A DNA stretch of 64,000 nt from NCBI GenBank assembly GCA_965220385.1, contig OZ244825.1, forward strand, positions 4,278,001 to 4,342,000, in the 5' to 3' direction. A program made the position numbers and the translations under genes. This DNA is from PCPOR2b sp965220385 (GTDB lineage: Bacteria > Poribacteria > WGA-4E > PCPOR2b). The notes under the pieces were generated by a model. It ran no database searches and was not told where the DNA came from. It saw nothing but the letters and a program-made list of their open reading frames with translations. Positions 26,330 through 35,008 of the stretch are shown one piece after another (within the stretch, counting starts at the first letter, position 1; each line of letters opens with the position of its first letter).

Positions 26330-27295
26330 CTAATTGGTCGCTGGTTTCAGAAGCGATGCCACGATTGTATCAATGTTATGACGCACCATTCCGAGGTACG
26401 TGCCTTCTGGGGTTCCCGACGCTCCCATCGCATCTGAGAAAAGCTGCCCCCCAATCTCTACAGAGAATCCTTTCGACTTCACGGCGGCTTGTACCGCTTC
26501 GATACTCCGGCGGGGTACAGATGTTTCAACAAACATCGCGGGGATACGGCGTTCGACGATAAATTGTACTAACGCTTGTACATCAGCTGTGCCCGCTTCG
26601 GCTGCTGTACTAATTCCCTGAAGTCCGCGCACCTCAAACCCGTAAGCACGACCGAAGTAATTAAAGGCATCGTGAGCTGTGACGAGCACCCTCTGATCGG
26701 GCGATACGCGCCCGGCTTGCTGCATCACATAGTCGTGCAGCTCCTCCATCTGCGCCAAGTAACTTTCCGTATTCGTCCGGTACAACTCCGCGCTATCCTG
26801 ATCAATCTCAATCAGCGTATCCCGTACCCGTTCAACCGCTTTCCTCCAGAGGGTCACATCAAACCAAACGTGTGGGTCGTATGCCCCTTCAAACTCTGGT
26901 GGTGCCAATAGTACGCCTCGATCAATGTCATGCGTTACAGCAACCGTCTTCACCTGATCCTGCATCCTTTCGAGCACACCTGCCATTTTCCCCTCAAGAT
27001 GCAAACCATTATAAAAGATGAGGTCAGCACCTGCGAGCCGAGCAACATCGCCTTCACTCGCTTTGTACAAATGTGGATCAATCCCGGCTCCCATCAATCC
27101 GATCGCACTGACACGGTCGCCCCCAACATTCTGAACAATATCAGTAATCATGCCGACCGTTGTTACCACACGAATCGGTTTCTCACTGGATATACCTGTT
27201 GAACGCGACGCCTTTTCGTTAGCCTTATCCGATTGACGGTCACAAGCAACAAATAGTATTATCACAAAAGCTAACAACCCATAGATTATGCGCAT
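26330..27295 (-). CDS. Metal ABC transporter substrate-binding lipoprotein (TroA-like)
   Basis: A 321-residue lipoprotein; the lipobox ends at Cys18 (FVAC). The four metal ligands of the cluster A-I binding proteins are visible: H75 (IDPHLY), H142 (DPHVWFD), H208 (TAHDAF) and D288 (FSDAMG). The three-His plus Asp set resembles TroA rather than the His-His-Glu-Asp set of PsaA, so zinc, manganese or iron cannot be told apart. GISTAAEAG is a common helix of the family. It lies between the ATPase gene and the regulator gene, all leftward. Confidence 0.92.
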   Translation of the reverse strand: MRIIYGLLAFVIILFVACDRQSDKANEKASRSTGISSEKPIRVVTTVGMITDIVQNVGGDRVSAIGLMGAGIDPHLYKASEGDVARLAGADLIFYNGLHLEGKMAGVLERMQDQVKTVAVTHDIDRGVLLAPPEFEGAYDPHVWFDVTLWRKAVERVRDTLIEIDQDSAELYRTNTESYLAQMEELHDYVMQQAGRVSPDQRVLVTAHDAFNYFGRAYGFEVRGLQGISTAAEAGTADVQALVQFIVERRIPAMFVETSVPRRSIEAVQAAVKSKGFSVEIGGQLFSDAMGASGTPEGTYLGMVRHNIDTIVASLLKPATN

Positions 27296-27358
27296 ATTCC
27301 CTTATCCTTTCTTAAATTGGCATCACACATGTCTCTATCAATGTTAGAGTTAGGAAGA

Positions 27359-28018
27359 TCAGGTTATCTGAGGACTTACAAACACATTGCCTGTAACTTC
27401 GCGACCAACAAAGTGTTCAGTCTGGTCAACCTTCAAACGTAATGGTCCATTAAACGGCTCTTTTGCCACAACTTGGACAACAACACCTGGCAGGAGACCT
27501 AACTGATCAAAGTAACGTAGCATTTCGGGATCATTATCATTGACATGCTGGACAGTAGCAGAGCTGCCGACATCAACTTCCGTCAATGTTGCATAGGCGA
27601 CCTCTTGCAGCACACCATCTTTTGCTGGAATCGCGTGTCCGTGCGGGTCGGTTGTTGGATTTCCCAACGCCTCGCTCATCCTTTCCTCAAACTCCTCGGA
27701 AATTACATGTTCTAGTTTATCCGCTTCATCGTGCACTTTATCCCAAGTAAATCCCATGATTTCAACGAGATAAAGTTCCAATAACCGGTGATGGCGAATA
27801 ATCTCTTGAGCGATTTTCTTCCCGCCTTCTGTCAATTCAACGCCCTGATACGACGCATAATTCAGCAACCCCATCGCTGCCAGCTTTCGGATCATGCCGG
27901 TGACGGATGCGGCGGAAACCTCCATTTGCTGGGCAATAGCAGAGGTGGAGACCTTTTCCTGACCTTCTTGCAACAAATACACCGTCTTCAGATAATCTTC
28001 CATCGCATGGGTTATCAT
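27359..28018 (-). CDS. DtxR/MntR-family metal-dependent transcriptional regulator
   Basis: A 219-residue regulator. Residues 1-65 form the winged helix (MEDYLKTVYLL, then ASVTGMIRKLAAMGLL), the middle holds the dimerisation and metal-binding helices with several His/Glu/Asp residues (HHRLLELYL, DEADKLEHVISEEFE), and the end is a FeoA-like SH3 domain. The metal-loaded dimer is expected to repress the transporter operon. Its own promoter region has a TTAGG/CCTAA palindrome suggesting autoregulation. It is the full-length counterpart of the winged-helix tails on the two permeases. Confidence 0.92.
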   Translation of the reverse strand: MITHAMEDYLKTVYLLQEGQEKVSTSAIAQQMEVSAASVTGMIRKLAAMGLLNYASYQGVELTEGGKKIAQEIIRHHRLLELYLVEIMGFTWDKVHDEADKLEHVISEEFEERMSEALGNPTTDPHGHAIPAKDGVLQEVAYATLTEVDVGSSATVQHVNDNDPEMLRYFDQLGLLPGVVVQVVAKEPFNGPLRLKVDQTEHFVGREVTGNVFVSPQIT

Positions 28019-28041
28019 TCTTGACCATCCAAAAGTTAGAT

Positions 28042-28055
28042 TTAGGCATTCCTAA
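28042..28055. promoter_or_regulatory. DtxR-like operator at the regulator's own promoter
   Basis: TTAGGCATTCCTAA is a perfect 5-bp inverted repeat (TTAGG/CCTAA). Its half-sites match the TTAGG half-site of the DtxR/IdeR consensus. It lies at about +8 to +21 of the predicted transcript, where bound repressor would block elongation or initiation. Confidence 0.55.
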
Positions 28056-28070
28056 GTTCTTAATTAGTAT

Positions 28071-28099
28071 ATGATAATCCATTTCTCAAATGCTGTCAA
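28071..28099 (-). promoter_or_regulatory. Consensus-like promoter for the DtxR-type regulator and metal operon
   Basis: On the minus strand a perfect TTGACA (28099-28094), a 17-base spacer and TATCAT (28076-28071). The start point would be near 28064. The palindromic site at 28042-28055 lies just downstream. Confidence 0.7.
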
Positions 28100-28405
28100 C
28101 AATTATTTTTAAGGGAAGGACAAGAGGGACAGAAAGCAAGCGCAGAGGGCAACGAAGGTTATACAGGAACAATATATACGGCTCTATCAGTTCGGTCTTC
28201 GATAATACTCTCACATAAATATTTGGACAGATTCACTGTTTTGTGCTAATGTAAAAACTGATCGCATATAAGAAAATCAGTGCTACTCAATTTGCCATGG
28301 AAGTGCGTTACACTCTCACCAGCCTCGACAATCCATCACAAAGTGGGGCATCGCCTCGCTCTATGAACACTATATTTATGTTTCGTGTATCAGGAGGAAT
28401 TTACA
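28100..28405. other. Intergenic region between divergent metal-regulator and oxidoreductase genes
   Basis: About 300 bases without a gene. The left edge holds the -35 element of the regulator promoter. The right edge holds AGGAGG for the oxidoreductase start at 28406. In between is AT-rich DNA with no convincing promoter motif or repeat. Confidence 0.6.
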
Positions 28406-29491
28406 TTGCATATATATCGAGCAGCGGTTATCGGATGCAGTCGCATGGGAGCGTTCATCGACAATGAGGTCGTTGGAGCACCGGGGCATATGCCTCCCTA
28501 CTCGCACACGGCGGTATTTGCCGCCTGTGACCGAACAGATCTGATTGCATGTTCGGACCTTCGTCCAGAGGTCATGGCTGAGGTTGGAACGCAGTATAAT
28601 ATTCCCAAAGAAAAACAGTACGTTGATTACAAAGAATTGATCGACAAGGAACAACCCGACATCGTCAGTGTTGCCACGCAGCCGGAACATCGCGCTGAAA
28701 TCGTTATCTATGCCGTCGAGCACGGTGCCAAAGCGATCTATGCCGAAAAAGCGATGGCAGCATCAATGGCGGAAGCCGATGCAATGGTTGAAGTCTGCGA
28801 ACGAAACGGGGTCTTCTTTAATCTTGGCACCCAACGGCGATGGCACCCCGGTTTCACTAAAATGAAAGAAATTATCGACAGCGGGGAATTGGGAGCTCCG
28901 AAGACAATTATCTTTAACGGTAGCACGCTGTTTAATGGGGCAAGTCACTACTACGATAATCTGCTGTTCCTGAACAGCGATCGACGTGCGGTCTGGGTCC
29001 AAGCAAATCTGACGGAGAGTAATTGGAGTATTGAAGGGGAACGATTGACCGAAGACCCGATTGGGCACGGCATCATCCGCTTTGAGAACGATGTAACAGC
29101 GTACGCTGTTACCCCCAGCCGCGAGATTGAGTGGGAAGTCAACTGCGAAAAGGGGAGTTTAACCGCTCTACCCGAAGGCGTATATCGGATGCGAGAAGAG
29201 GGACCACCGGGTTACCGGGAGCAACCGACGATTGTAGACGGAGTATTTCCCGACTACGAACCCGCCAGTCCAAACCTGCGGCTCGTGGAAGATCTCGTCC
29301 GTTCGCTTGACACCGGTGAACCACCACGCGGTGGCGTGCGGGTCGCACATGCCGGTACGGAACTGATCTTTGCAACCATCGAATCGCATCTCCGCGGCGG
29401 GGCACGGGTCGAGCTGCCGCTGAAAGGACGACCAATCCGACTCCTACGTGACCGGGCGCCCCGACAGCCGAGATATAGCCCTCAGGCTTGA
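28406..29491 (+). CDS. Gfo/Idh/MocA family oxidoreductase with variant EKA motif
   Basis: A 361-residue member. The start is a TTG at 28406, with CAGGAGGA seven bases upstream; an in-frame GTG at 28385 lies before that site. The nucleotide loop is unusual (IGCSRMGAFI), and the family's EKP motif is changed to EKAM (YAEKAMAASM), keeping the catalytic lysine. The C-terminal domain has HPGFTKMKEIIDSGELG. It is the first gene of a rightward operon; its TGA overlaps the next start region (TGATG). Substrate unknown. Confidence 0.86.
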   Translation: MHIYRAAVIGCSRMGAFIDNEVVGAPGHMPPYSHTAVFAACDRTDLIACSDLRPEVMAEVGTQYNIPKEKQYVDYKELIDKEQPDIVSVATQPEHRAEIVIYAVEHGAKAIYAEKAMAASMAEADAMVEVCERNGVFFNLGTQRRWHPGFTKMKEIIDSGELGAPKTIIFNGSTLFNGASHYYDNLLFLNSDRRAVWVQANLTESNWSIEGERLTEDPIGHGIIRFENDVTAYAVTPSREIEWEVNCEKGSLTALPEGVYRMREEGPPGYREQPTIVDGVFPDYEPASPNLRLVEDLVRSLDTGEPPRGGVRVAHAGTELIFATIESHLRGGARVELPLKGRPIRLLRDRAPRQPRYSPQA

Positions 29492-29523
29492 TGCACAGTC
29501 GCATAGAACAGGGAAACAGGGCA

Positions 29524-31242
29524 ATGCAAAAGACGATACCAATTGAAAATACCGCCCAAGGCTACCTTGAGCTGCTACGCGAAAGAGGTATAAAATATTT
29601 CTTCGGTAACGCCGGCACAGATTTCGCCTCATTGGTAGACGCCTTCGCTAAATTCACCGAAGAAGGAAAACAATACCCCCGCCCCATCACCGTGCCACAT
29701 GAGTTTGTCGCGGTGAGCATGGCGCACGGCTACTACATGGTTACGGGCGAACCACAGGTCGTGATGGTCCACGTAATCGTCGGAACCGCCAACGCCTCCG
29801 GTGCCATTATCAATGCAGCACGGGCACAAGTTCCCATTATCTTCAGCGCGGGACGTACCCCCTTGACCGAAGCCGGTTTCACCGGTTCACGAAATGTGCT
29901 TATCCATTGGGCGCAGGAGTCGTTTGATCAGGCGAACCTCGTGCGGGAATTTGTCAAATGGGACTATGAATTACGGAATTTCGCTCAGCTGGAGACGGTG
30001 GTGGATAGAGCGTTAGCAATCGCCACCTCTGAGCCAGGGGGACCCGTGTATCTAACCCTTCCGCGGGAGGTGCTCGCCGAACCCCACGAAGAACTGACCA
30101 TCAACGCTGTACCCCGACAGCAAGCGCACCAAGCGACCGTCCCCAATGCCCTCCAGATAAAAGAGGTCGCTAAACGCATTGCCGAAGCAGCAAACCCACT
30201 TATTATCACTTCGGGTGTAGGACGAGATCCCCAAGCCGTAGAGGCGCTGGTCGCGTTTGCGGAGTCCTTTGCGATTCCGGTCGTGGTGGGGATGGGCAAC
30301 ACGCACCTGAACTTTCCTACCTCTCACCCACTCCACCTCGGTTTTGCCCCAACCCCATATCTGACGGAAGCGGACGTTGTGCTGGTCATTGATACCGATG
30401 TACCTTGGCTGCCGACCGTGGTCAGCCCCAAAGAAACGGCGTGCATCATTCAGCTGGGACATGAGCCTCTCTACAGTCGCTACCCAATTCGTGGCCATGC
30501 CGCCGACATCGCGCTGGCTGCCCAACCAGCGGCGACGCTCCGCCTGCTGACCGAAGCGATACGGCCATATCAGGAACAGGCGGCGCAAAAGATTGCTAAC
30601 CGCTTTGAAATAGTGAGGGCAGAACATAAGCAGCAGCGAGAGGCTTGGGGCGCACAGGCGGAGACGGTCAAAGAGGATAAGCCAATCGACCCGGCGTGGC
30701 TGTCCGCCTGCATTAACCAAATCTCAGATGCAGAGACCATATTAGTCAACGAATACGATCTGGTGCCAACACAGGTGGATCTGACCGTCCCTGGCAGCTT
30801 CTTCGGTCCCTCACCCGCCGCAGGGCTTGGGTGGGGCATTGGCGCAGCGTTGGGAGCAAAACTGGCTGCACCGGAAAAAACCGTCATCGCCACGGTAGGC
30901 GACGGCAGCTATCTCTTCAACGTTCCCACATCTTGCCATTTTGTATCTCAAGCGTATAACCTACCAATTCTGGTGGTCGTCTTTAATAACCAATGTTGGG
31001 GGGCGGTGCGAGGGGCGACCGCATCGGTTCACCCAGAGGGGTGGGCGGTAAAAACCAACAACTTTCCTCTTAGTGAACTTTCGCCAAGTCCAGCCTACGA
31101 GGTGATCTGTCAGGCGAATGGCGGATACGGGGAACGGGTTGAAGAACCTAATGAGGTGTTGCCGGCACTTAAACGTGCGCTGCAAGCAGTGAAGGAAGAA
31201 GGACGGCAGGCGGTGCTTAACGTCATCTGCAAACACCCGTGA
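29524..31242 (+). CDS. Thiamine-diphosphate enzyme (acetolactate synthase/benzoylformate decarboxylase-like)
   Basis: A 572-residue ThDP enzyme (583 if started at the ATG at 29491, which overlaps the previous stop). The cofactor-activating Glu is in VPHEFVAVSMAHGY, and the ThDP/Mg motif is GDGSYLFN followed 26 residues later by NN (VVFNNQCW). The three-domain layout is standard. Catalysis should be decarboxylation of, or carboligation from, a 2-keto acid; the sequence does not say which. It sits between an oxidoreductase and an MFS transporter, so the keto acid may come from an imported compound. Confidence 0.85.
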   Translation: MQKTIPIENTAQGYLELLRERGIKYFFGNAGTDFASLVDAFAKFTEEGKQYPRPITVPHEFVAVSMAHGYYMVTGEPQVVMVHVIVGTANASGAIINAARAQVPIIFSAGRTPLTEAGFTGSRNVLIHWAQESFDQANLVREFVKWDYELRNFAQLETVVDRALAIATSEPGGPVYLTLPREVLAEPHEELTINAVPRQQAHQATVPNALQIKEVAKRIAEAANPLIITSGVGRDPQAVEALVAFAESFAIPVVVGMGNTHLNFPTSHPLHLGFAPTPYLTEADVVLVIDTDVPWLPTVVSPKETACIIQLGHEPLYSRYPIRGHAADIALAAQPAATLRLLTEAIRPYQEQAAQKIANRFEIVRAEHKQQREAWGAQAETVKEDKPIDPAWLSACINQISDAETILVNEYDLVPTQVDLTVPGSFFGPSPAAGLGWGIGAALGAKLAAPEKTVIATVGDGSYLFNVPTSCHFVSQAYNLPILVVVFNNQCWGAVRGATASVHPEGWAVKTNNFPLSELSPSPAYEVICQANGGYGERVEEPNEVLPALKRALQAVKEEGRQAVLNVICKHP

Positions 31243-31273
31243 TTTTAGATCGAGAAGGAAAACGAAACTGACT

Positions 31274-32581
31274 ATGGAAGCTGCCCCGACAAATACATCG
31301 GAGCCTGAACACCAAGGGGAAAAAGAGAAGGAACGAGAACAGAACCGCAACTTTTGGATCGCTGTGGTTCAAGGCGCATTCATACGAATTGCTTTTGCAT
31401 TTGCAGACTCGACAACGGTTCTCCCTGCTTTTATCTTAAAGCTCACTTCCTCAAACACGCTTGTCGGCTTGACCGGCTCGATGACACGAGCGGGTTGGAT
31501 GTGGCCCCAACTGCTGATGTCGAATCTGCTGGAACACCGTCCGCGCAAAATGCCATTCTATGCCTTCGGTATGAGCCTTCGATCGTTCGCGTGGATTGCG
31601 ATGGTACTATGCACCGTCATGGTCGGCTCCGGCAACAACGGGTTACTTGCGGCGTGCTTTCTCTGCTGCTATTTCATTAGATCCTCAGCGATGGGGGTCT
31701 CAACGCTCCCGTATATGGATATTATCTCCAAATCCATTGAACCGCAGCGTCGATCCCGATATTTCAGCCTGCGTCAGTTTGCAGGCGGGTTCTTCGGTAT
31801 ATTTATCGGTTTCTTCTTTATCCGATACCTCCTGAGTCCTGAATCTGGACTGGTATTCCCGAGGAACTATGCGGTGCTGTTCGGGTGTGCGGCGGGTGCA
31901 ACCGGACTGGCACTCACGGCCTTTTTACAGATTCGCGAACCGATCCGTCCCGTCCAGACGGCACGCCAACCGTTCGGACAACATCTGAAGCAGGGACCGC
32001 ACTTCTTTCGGACAGATCGAAACTATCGCTGGTTCTTTTACTACCGGATGTGCACCACCGTTGCTGGGATGTGCACCCCTTTCTACGTCCCGTATGCCTT
32101 ACGGAAATTGGAAGTGCCAGACGCAACCATTGGGATATTTCTCGCCGTTGTTTCCATCAGCGGTGTTATCTCAAACGGGCTATGGGCTTATCTGGGAGAG
32201 AAATATGGTGTACGATACATCCTCAGTTGGACCACAGGATTGGCATGTGCAGCACCGTTGGTGGCAATTCTGGTGCAGTACCTACCATCCGCGTGGCAGG
32301 TGCCCTGTTATTTCTTGGTGTTTGTCTTCAATGGGGCTGCAACGAGCGGTTCGTCGATAGGCTTCATGGCGTATCTGCTAAATATTGCGCCCAGCCTGAA
32401 TCGTCCAAGCTATGTCGGTTTTATGAACACAATCCTCTTTCCGTTTAGCTTTATGCCAATGCTCGCTGGGGTCCTCATCGGACTTGTGGACTATGCAGGG
32501 ATGTTCGCCATTTCGATTGGGATGGGATTTCTTGGGTTTATTACAACCACACAACTGGAAGAGATCCAGCAGGAAGATTAG
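31274..32581 (+). CDS. MFS transporter
   Basis: A 435-residue major facilitator protein with about twelve hydrophobic segments and a charged cytoplasmic N-terminus (residues 5-26 rich in Glu and Lys). The loop after TM2, LEHRPRKMP, resembles the basic cytoplasmic loop of MFS proteins. It is the last gene of the oxidoreductase-ThDP enzyme-transporter operon and probably imports the substrate. A GAAGGA lies 14 bases upstream, a long spacing. The specific MFS family is not clear. Confidence 0.85.
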   Translation: MEAAPTNTSEPEHQGEKEKEREQNRNFWIAVVQGAFIRIAFAFADSTTVLPAFILKLTSSNTLVGLTGSMTRAGWMWPQLLMSNLLEHRPRKMPFYAFGMSLRSFAWIAMVLCTVMVGSGNNGLLAACFLCCYFIRSSAMGVSTLPYMDIISKSIEPQRRSRYFSLRQFAGGFFGIFIGFFFIRYLLSPESGLVFPRNYAVLFGCAAGATGLALTAFLQIREPIRPVQTARQPFGQHLKQGPHFFRTDRNYRWFFYYRMCTTVAGMCTPFYVPYALRKLEVPDATIGIFLAVVSISGVISNGLWAYLGEKYGVRYILSWTTGLACAAPLVAILVQYLPSAWQVPCYFLVFVFNGAATSGSSIGFMAYLLNIAPSLNRPSYVGFMNTILFPFSFMPMLAGVLIGLVDYAGMFAISIGMGFLGFITTTQLEEIQQED

Positions 32582-32594
32582 ACGGTTTAAAAAA

Positions 32595-32624
32595 ACGTGA
32601 AACGTGATGCGTAAAACGTGAAAA
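32595..32624. repeat. CGTGAAACGTGA dispersed repeat, copy 1
   Basis: ACGTGAAACGTGATGCGTA followed by AAACGTGAAAA. A near-identical copy lies at 44339-44363 and a partial inverse copy at 47132-47146. It occurs just after the MFS gene stop. Confidence 0.7.
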
Positions 32625-32646
32625 TCATCTGTTCATTGATGCGGTC

Positions 32647-32665
32647 GGGCGAGGAAACCTCGCCC
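32647..32665. repeat. Hairpin of the CCTAC family
   Basis: GGGCGAGG/CCTCGCCC with loop AAA, followed by CTACG. It is the first of two hairpins between the convergent MFS and glyoxalase genes. Confidence 0.7.
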
Positions 32666-32689
32666 CTACGATTGATGGAAGCACACATT

Positions 32690-32730
32690 GGCAACCGTAG
32701 GGGTTGGGGCCCCCAACCCCTACGGTTGCC
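32690..32730. repeat. Perfect 20-bp-stem palindrome (41 bases)
   Basis: Two perfectly complementary 20-base arms (32690-32709 and 32711-32730) around one central C. The arms contain CCGTAGGGG and CCCCTACGG. It lies between convergent genes and could terminate transcription from both sides, although it lacks a T run. Confidence 0.85.
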
Positions 32731-32817
32731 GTGCCTCGAATTACGCACAAGCCTCACATAAATGCCAATATGCCCTAGGAGCGGACGGACGGCCTTCGAT
32801 CTTTCGGTTTCATTCAG

Positions 32818-33225
32818 CTATTCCAACCCCGCCAGAATTTCATCAATATCTTCCAGCAATTCAACCTCGTAACCGTCTGGATCGGTGATGAAAGCCATCT
32901 TCATGCCTCCCGATGTGAACTGCTCGCGCCATTCATCGGGCCAAATTTCCAATCCCGCTTTCTCCAATTCGTCGCAGCAAGCGACCAGATCCGGAACGCT
33001 GATGGCAAAGTGCATCAGATCCTCCGGGACATTGAGCTCATAATCGGGCGAATAGGTCAACTCCAGCGTCGGCACGTTGCCCGGAAGTTCGAGATGGACA
33101 ATCTGGTTGCCTGCCGGTGATTTATCGCTTCGACTTTTCACAACAAAACCTAAGTGGTCACAATACCATTTAACCGATTGATCGAGATCGCTCACTCTAA
33201 CGCGTGTGTGTAAAAAGATAGCCAT
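32818..33225 (-). CDS. VOC-family protein (glyoxalase I-like)
   Basis: A 135-residue two-module VOC protein. The four metal ligands of glyoxalase I are all present: His6 (FLHTRVRV), Glu55 (TLELTY), His72 (MHFAIS) and Glu122 (YEVELLE). WYCDHLGF is also typical. It may convert methylglyoxal-glutathione or a related thiol adduct, or act on another small substrate. The ATG at 33225 has AAAGGGA upstream. A TATAAT box on the minus strand lies at 33288-33293. Confidence 0.88.
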   Translation of the reverse strand: MAIFLHTRVRVSDLDQSVKWYCDHLGFVVKSRSDKSPAGNQIVHLELPGNVPTLELTYSPDYELNVPEDLMHFAISVPDLVACCDELEKAGLEIWPDEWREQFTSGGMKMAFITDPDGYEVELLEDIDEILAGLE

Positions 33226-33391
33226 TTTTATTCCCTTTCTGCGTTTGGGTCTGCCAAATGTATTAAGTATCAAATTTCAATACCCTCATTATAGCACGAG
33301 GCCAAACAACAATGTTGGACAAAAAATAACCCTATCGCAGTAGATCGAGATTCATACCTCAACAAGTGTTTTCTTATAGATAGCTCTATGG

Positions 33392-33397
33392 TATAAT
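33392..33397 (+). promoter_or_regulatory. -10 box upstream of the Nmad3-like gene
   Basis: TATAAT at 33392-33397, 44 bases before the ATG at 33442, which has AAGGAAAG upstream. A -35 element is poor (TTTTCT at 17 bases). Confidence 0.4.
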
Positions 33398-33441
33398 TCC
33401 TTCAATAGTTTTACATATCAATAGAGATAGAAGGAAAGCCT

Positions 33442-34815
33442 ATGCCAACCAATAAAAAGTGCAAAAGTCGTCAAGTGACCAAAAACGAATTCGTCCGTTC
33501 AAAACAATTGAAATCAAGTCAGTGGGAACCGTATCACTCGACCAAGAAAGTGGGCAAATTGTGCTATCATCTTTGCACAACGGACTCCGACCTTCCAAGG
33601 CGCGATGTTCTGCGTGGATCCACAGAACCCAATTATGAAACAGCAACCTACAATCGGTACCAATGCTGTAACCAACCATCTGTTCGCACCGCTGTCCGAG
33701 ATCGCTTATCACATATCCTGTTTGTCACAAAGTATAAGGGCAGGAATGAATGCTACAAAGATCGCTATTTTATCGTTGGATACTACGAACTAGGGTGGAC
33801 AAAGAAGATCCGTGGGCGTACCGCGATTCGAGCGAAAAACCTCTGTTTTGTACCAATTGAGCACGGCTATGAAATTACAGATGAGCGGTGGCAACGTATC
33901 AATCCCCACGGCGGAACAACCAGTTTAACTAACCTGCGCTGGGCCACGCAACGTGTTTGTGGAAATCTGTTTGATGAAATTGTGCAACATCTCAATGAAT
34001 ACAATCAGGTGGATGATTATCTGTTAGAGGTTGCTCGATTGAAAGCACAATACAATCCGTTTGAGGATATTCCCCAAGGACGCATTTTCATTATAAATGT
34101 TGGCGCGAATACCAGCCATCCGCAACAAAGCCCGTTGTTTGACGATGGGACGTTTGAGTTTGTCCCTATCCCCGGAGAAGACGATGATGGATTGGCCTAT
34201 GCCGATCTTCGCCAATTCAACGATTCCAAAACGCCGTTGTTCGATTTACTTCCTAGCCCCGCCATCTCACCATCGAAGAAGGTTCACAACGATCCTGAAT
34301 TTGCCACCTTTACCTACGGCGACAATCTTCGTAAAAAGGGCGGGTTAAGCCAATTGCGAGCAGGTGATTTTCTCTTCTTCTTGGCACGTCTAGTACCGTA
34401 TGTGGAACAGCAATTTGACGAACAAAATGCTATATTTGCGCTGATTGGCTATCTTAAGATTGAGGAGCGTTTCGATACTTCTGATGATCCAATGTTTACT
34501 AGTTCGGCTTTCAACAGAAACGCACACGTCAGGCGATGGGTGAACAACCCAGCTAGCTTTGCCGACTATGCCGTTTTCAAAGGCTCGATCAGTTCCCGAC
34601 GCTTCCACACCGCTGTGCCTTTTGACCGCAAATTTGTCGAACAGATCCCTATCTTAAAAAAGAATCGAACAGCTTGGGAGTGGGACAACCGGACTGATCT
34701 TAGCGTTATCGGCTCGAATACTAGGGCGATACGCATGCACATCGATCCGAAAAAAGATAAAAAACGTGCGAAACGCTTTTGGAAACATATTTGGAAATTG
34801 CAAGGTTGGTGTTGA
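33442..34815 (+). CDS. Nucleotide-modification-associated (Nmad3-like) protein with extra N-terminal domain
   Basis: A 457-residue soluble protein. The C-terminal half (from about residue 215) matches my memory of the Nmad3 domain: RIFIINVGANTSHPQQSPLF, then FEFVPIPGE, DPEFATFTYGD and LRAGDFLFFLARL. Nmad domains were defined by comparison as partners of DNA base-hypermodification systems. The N-terminal 200 residues (KYKGRNECYKDRYFIVGYYE and RTAIRAKNLCFVP) may be a PUA/EVE-like reader of modified bases, which is a guess. AAGGAAAG precedes the ATG. The gene stands alone and looks lower in GC than its neighbours, so it may be acquired. No base-modifying enzyme lies beside it. Confidence 0.6.
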   Translation: MPTNKKCKSRQVTKNEFVRSKQLKSSQWEPYHSTKKVGKLCYHLCTTDSDLPRRDVLRGSTEPNYETATYNRYQCCNQPSVRTAVRDRLSHILFVTKYKGRNECYKDRYFIVGYYELGWTKKIRGRTAIRAKNLCFVPIEHGYEITDERWQRINPHGGTTSLTNLRWATQRVCGNLFDEIVQHLNEYNQVDDYLLEVARLKAQYNPFEDIPQGRIFIINVGANTSHPQQSPLFDDGTFEFVPIPGEDDDGLAYADLRQFNDSKTPLFDLLPSPAISPSKKVHNDPEFATFTYGDNLRKKGGLSQLRAGDFLFFLARLVPYVEQQFDEQNAIFALIGYLKIEERFDTSDDPMFTSSAFNRNAHVRRWVNNPASFADYAVFKGSISSRRFHTAVPFDRKFVEQIPILKKNRTAWEWDNRTDLSVIGSNTRAIRMHIDPKKDKKRAKRFWKHIWKLQGWC

Positions 34816-35008
34816 CACGAGCCTGTCTGACCTTTCTTGATTCTAGTGCACTCGCACGTAAAAATCTTGAGTCTCGCTTTCGCTCAAGAACTCGATTCTT
34901 TTAAATTAAACACGCGGTGTTACACATTGGCAAATTTACACTTTAAAAAAGAGGAATTATATTAAAGCAAAGAGAGGATTAGACGTAATACACTCACAGA
35001 ACATCAAG

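Noticed and set aside
31885..32448. 187-codon plus-strand frame
   Set aside because: Alternative frame inside the MFS transporter gene with no start signal.
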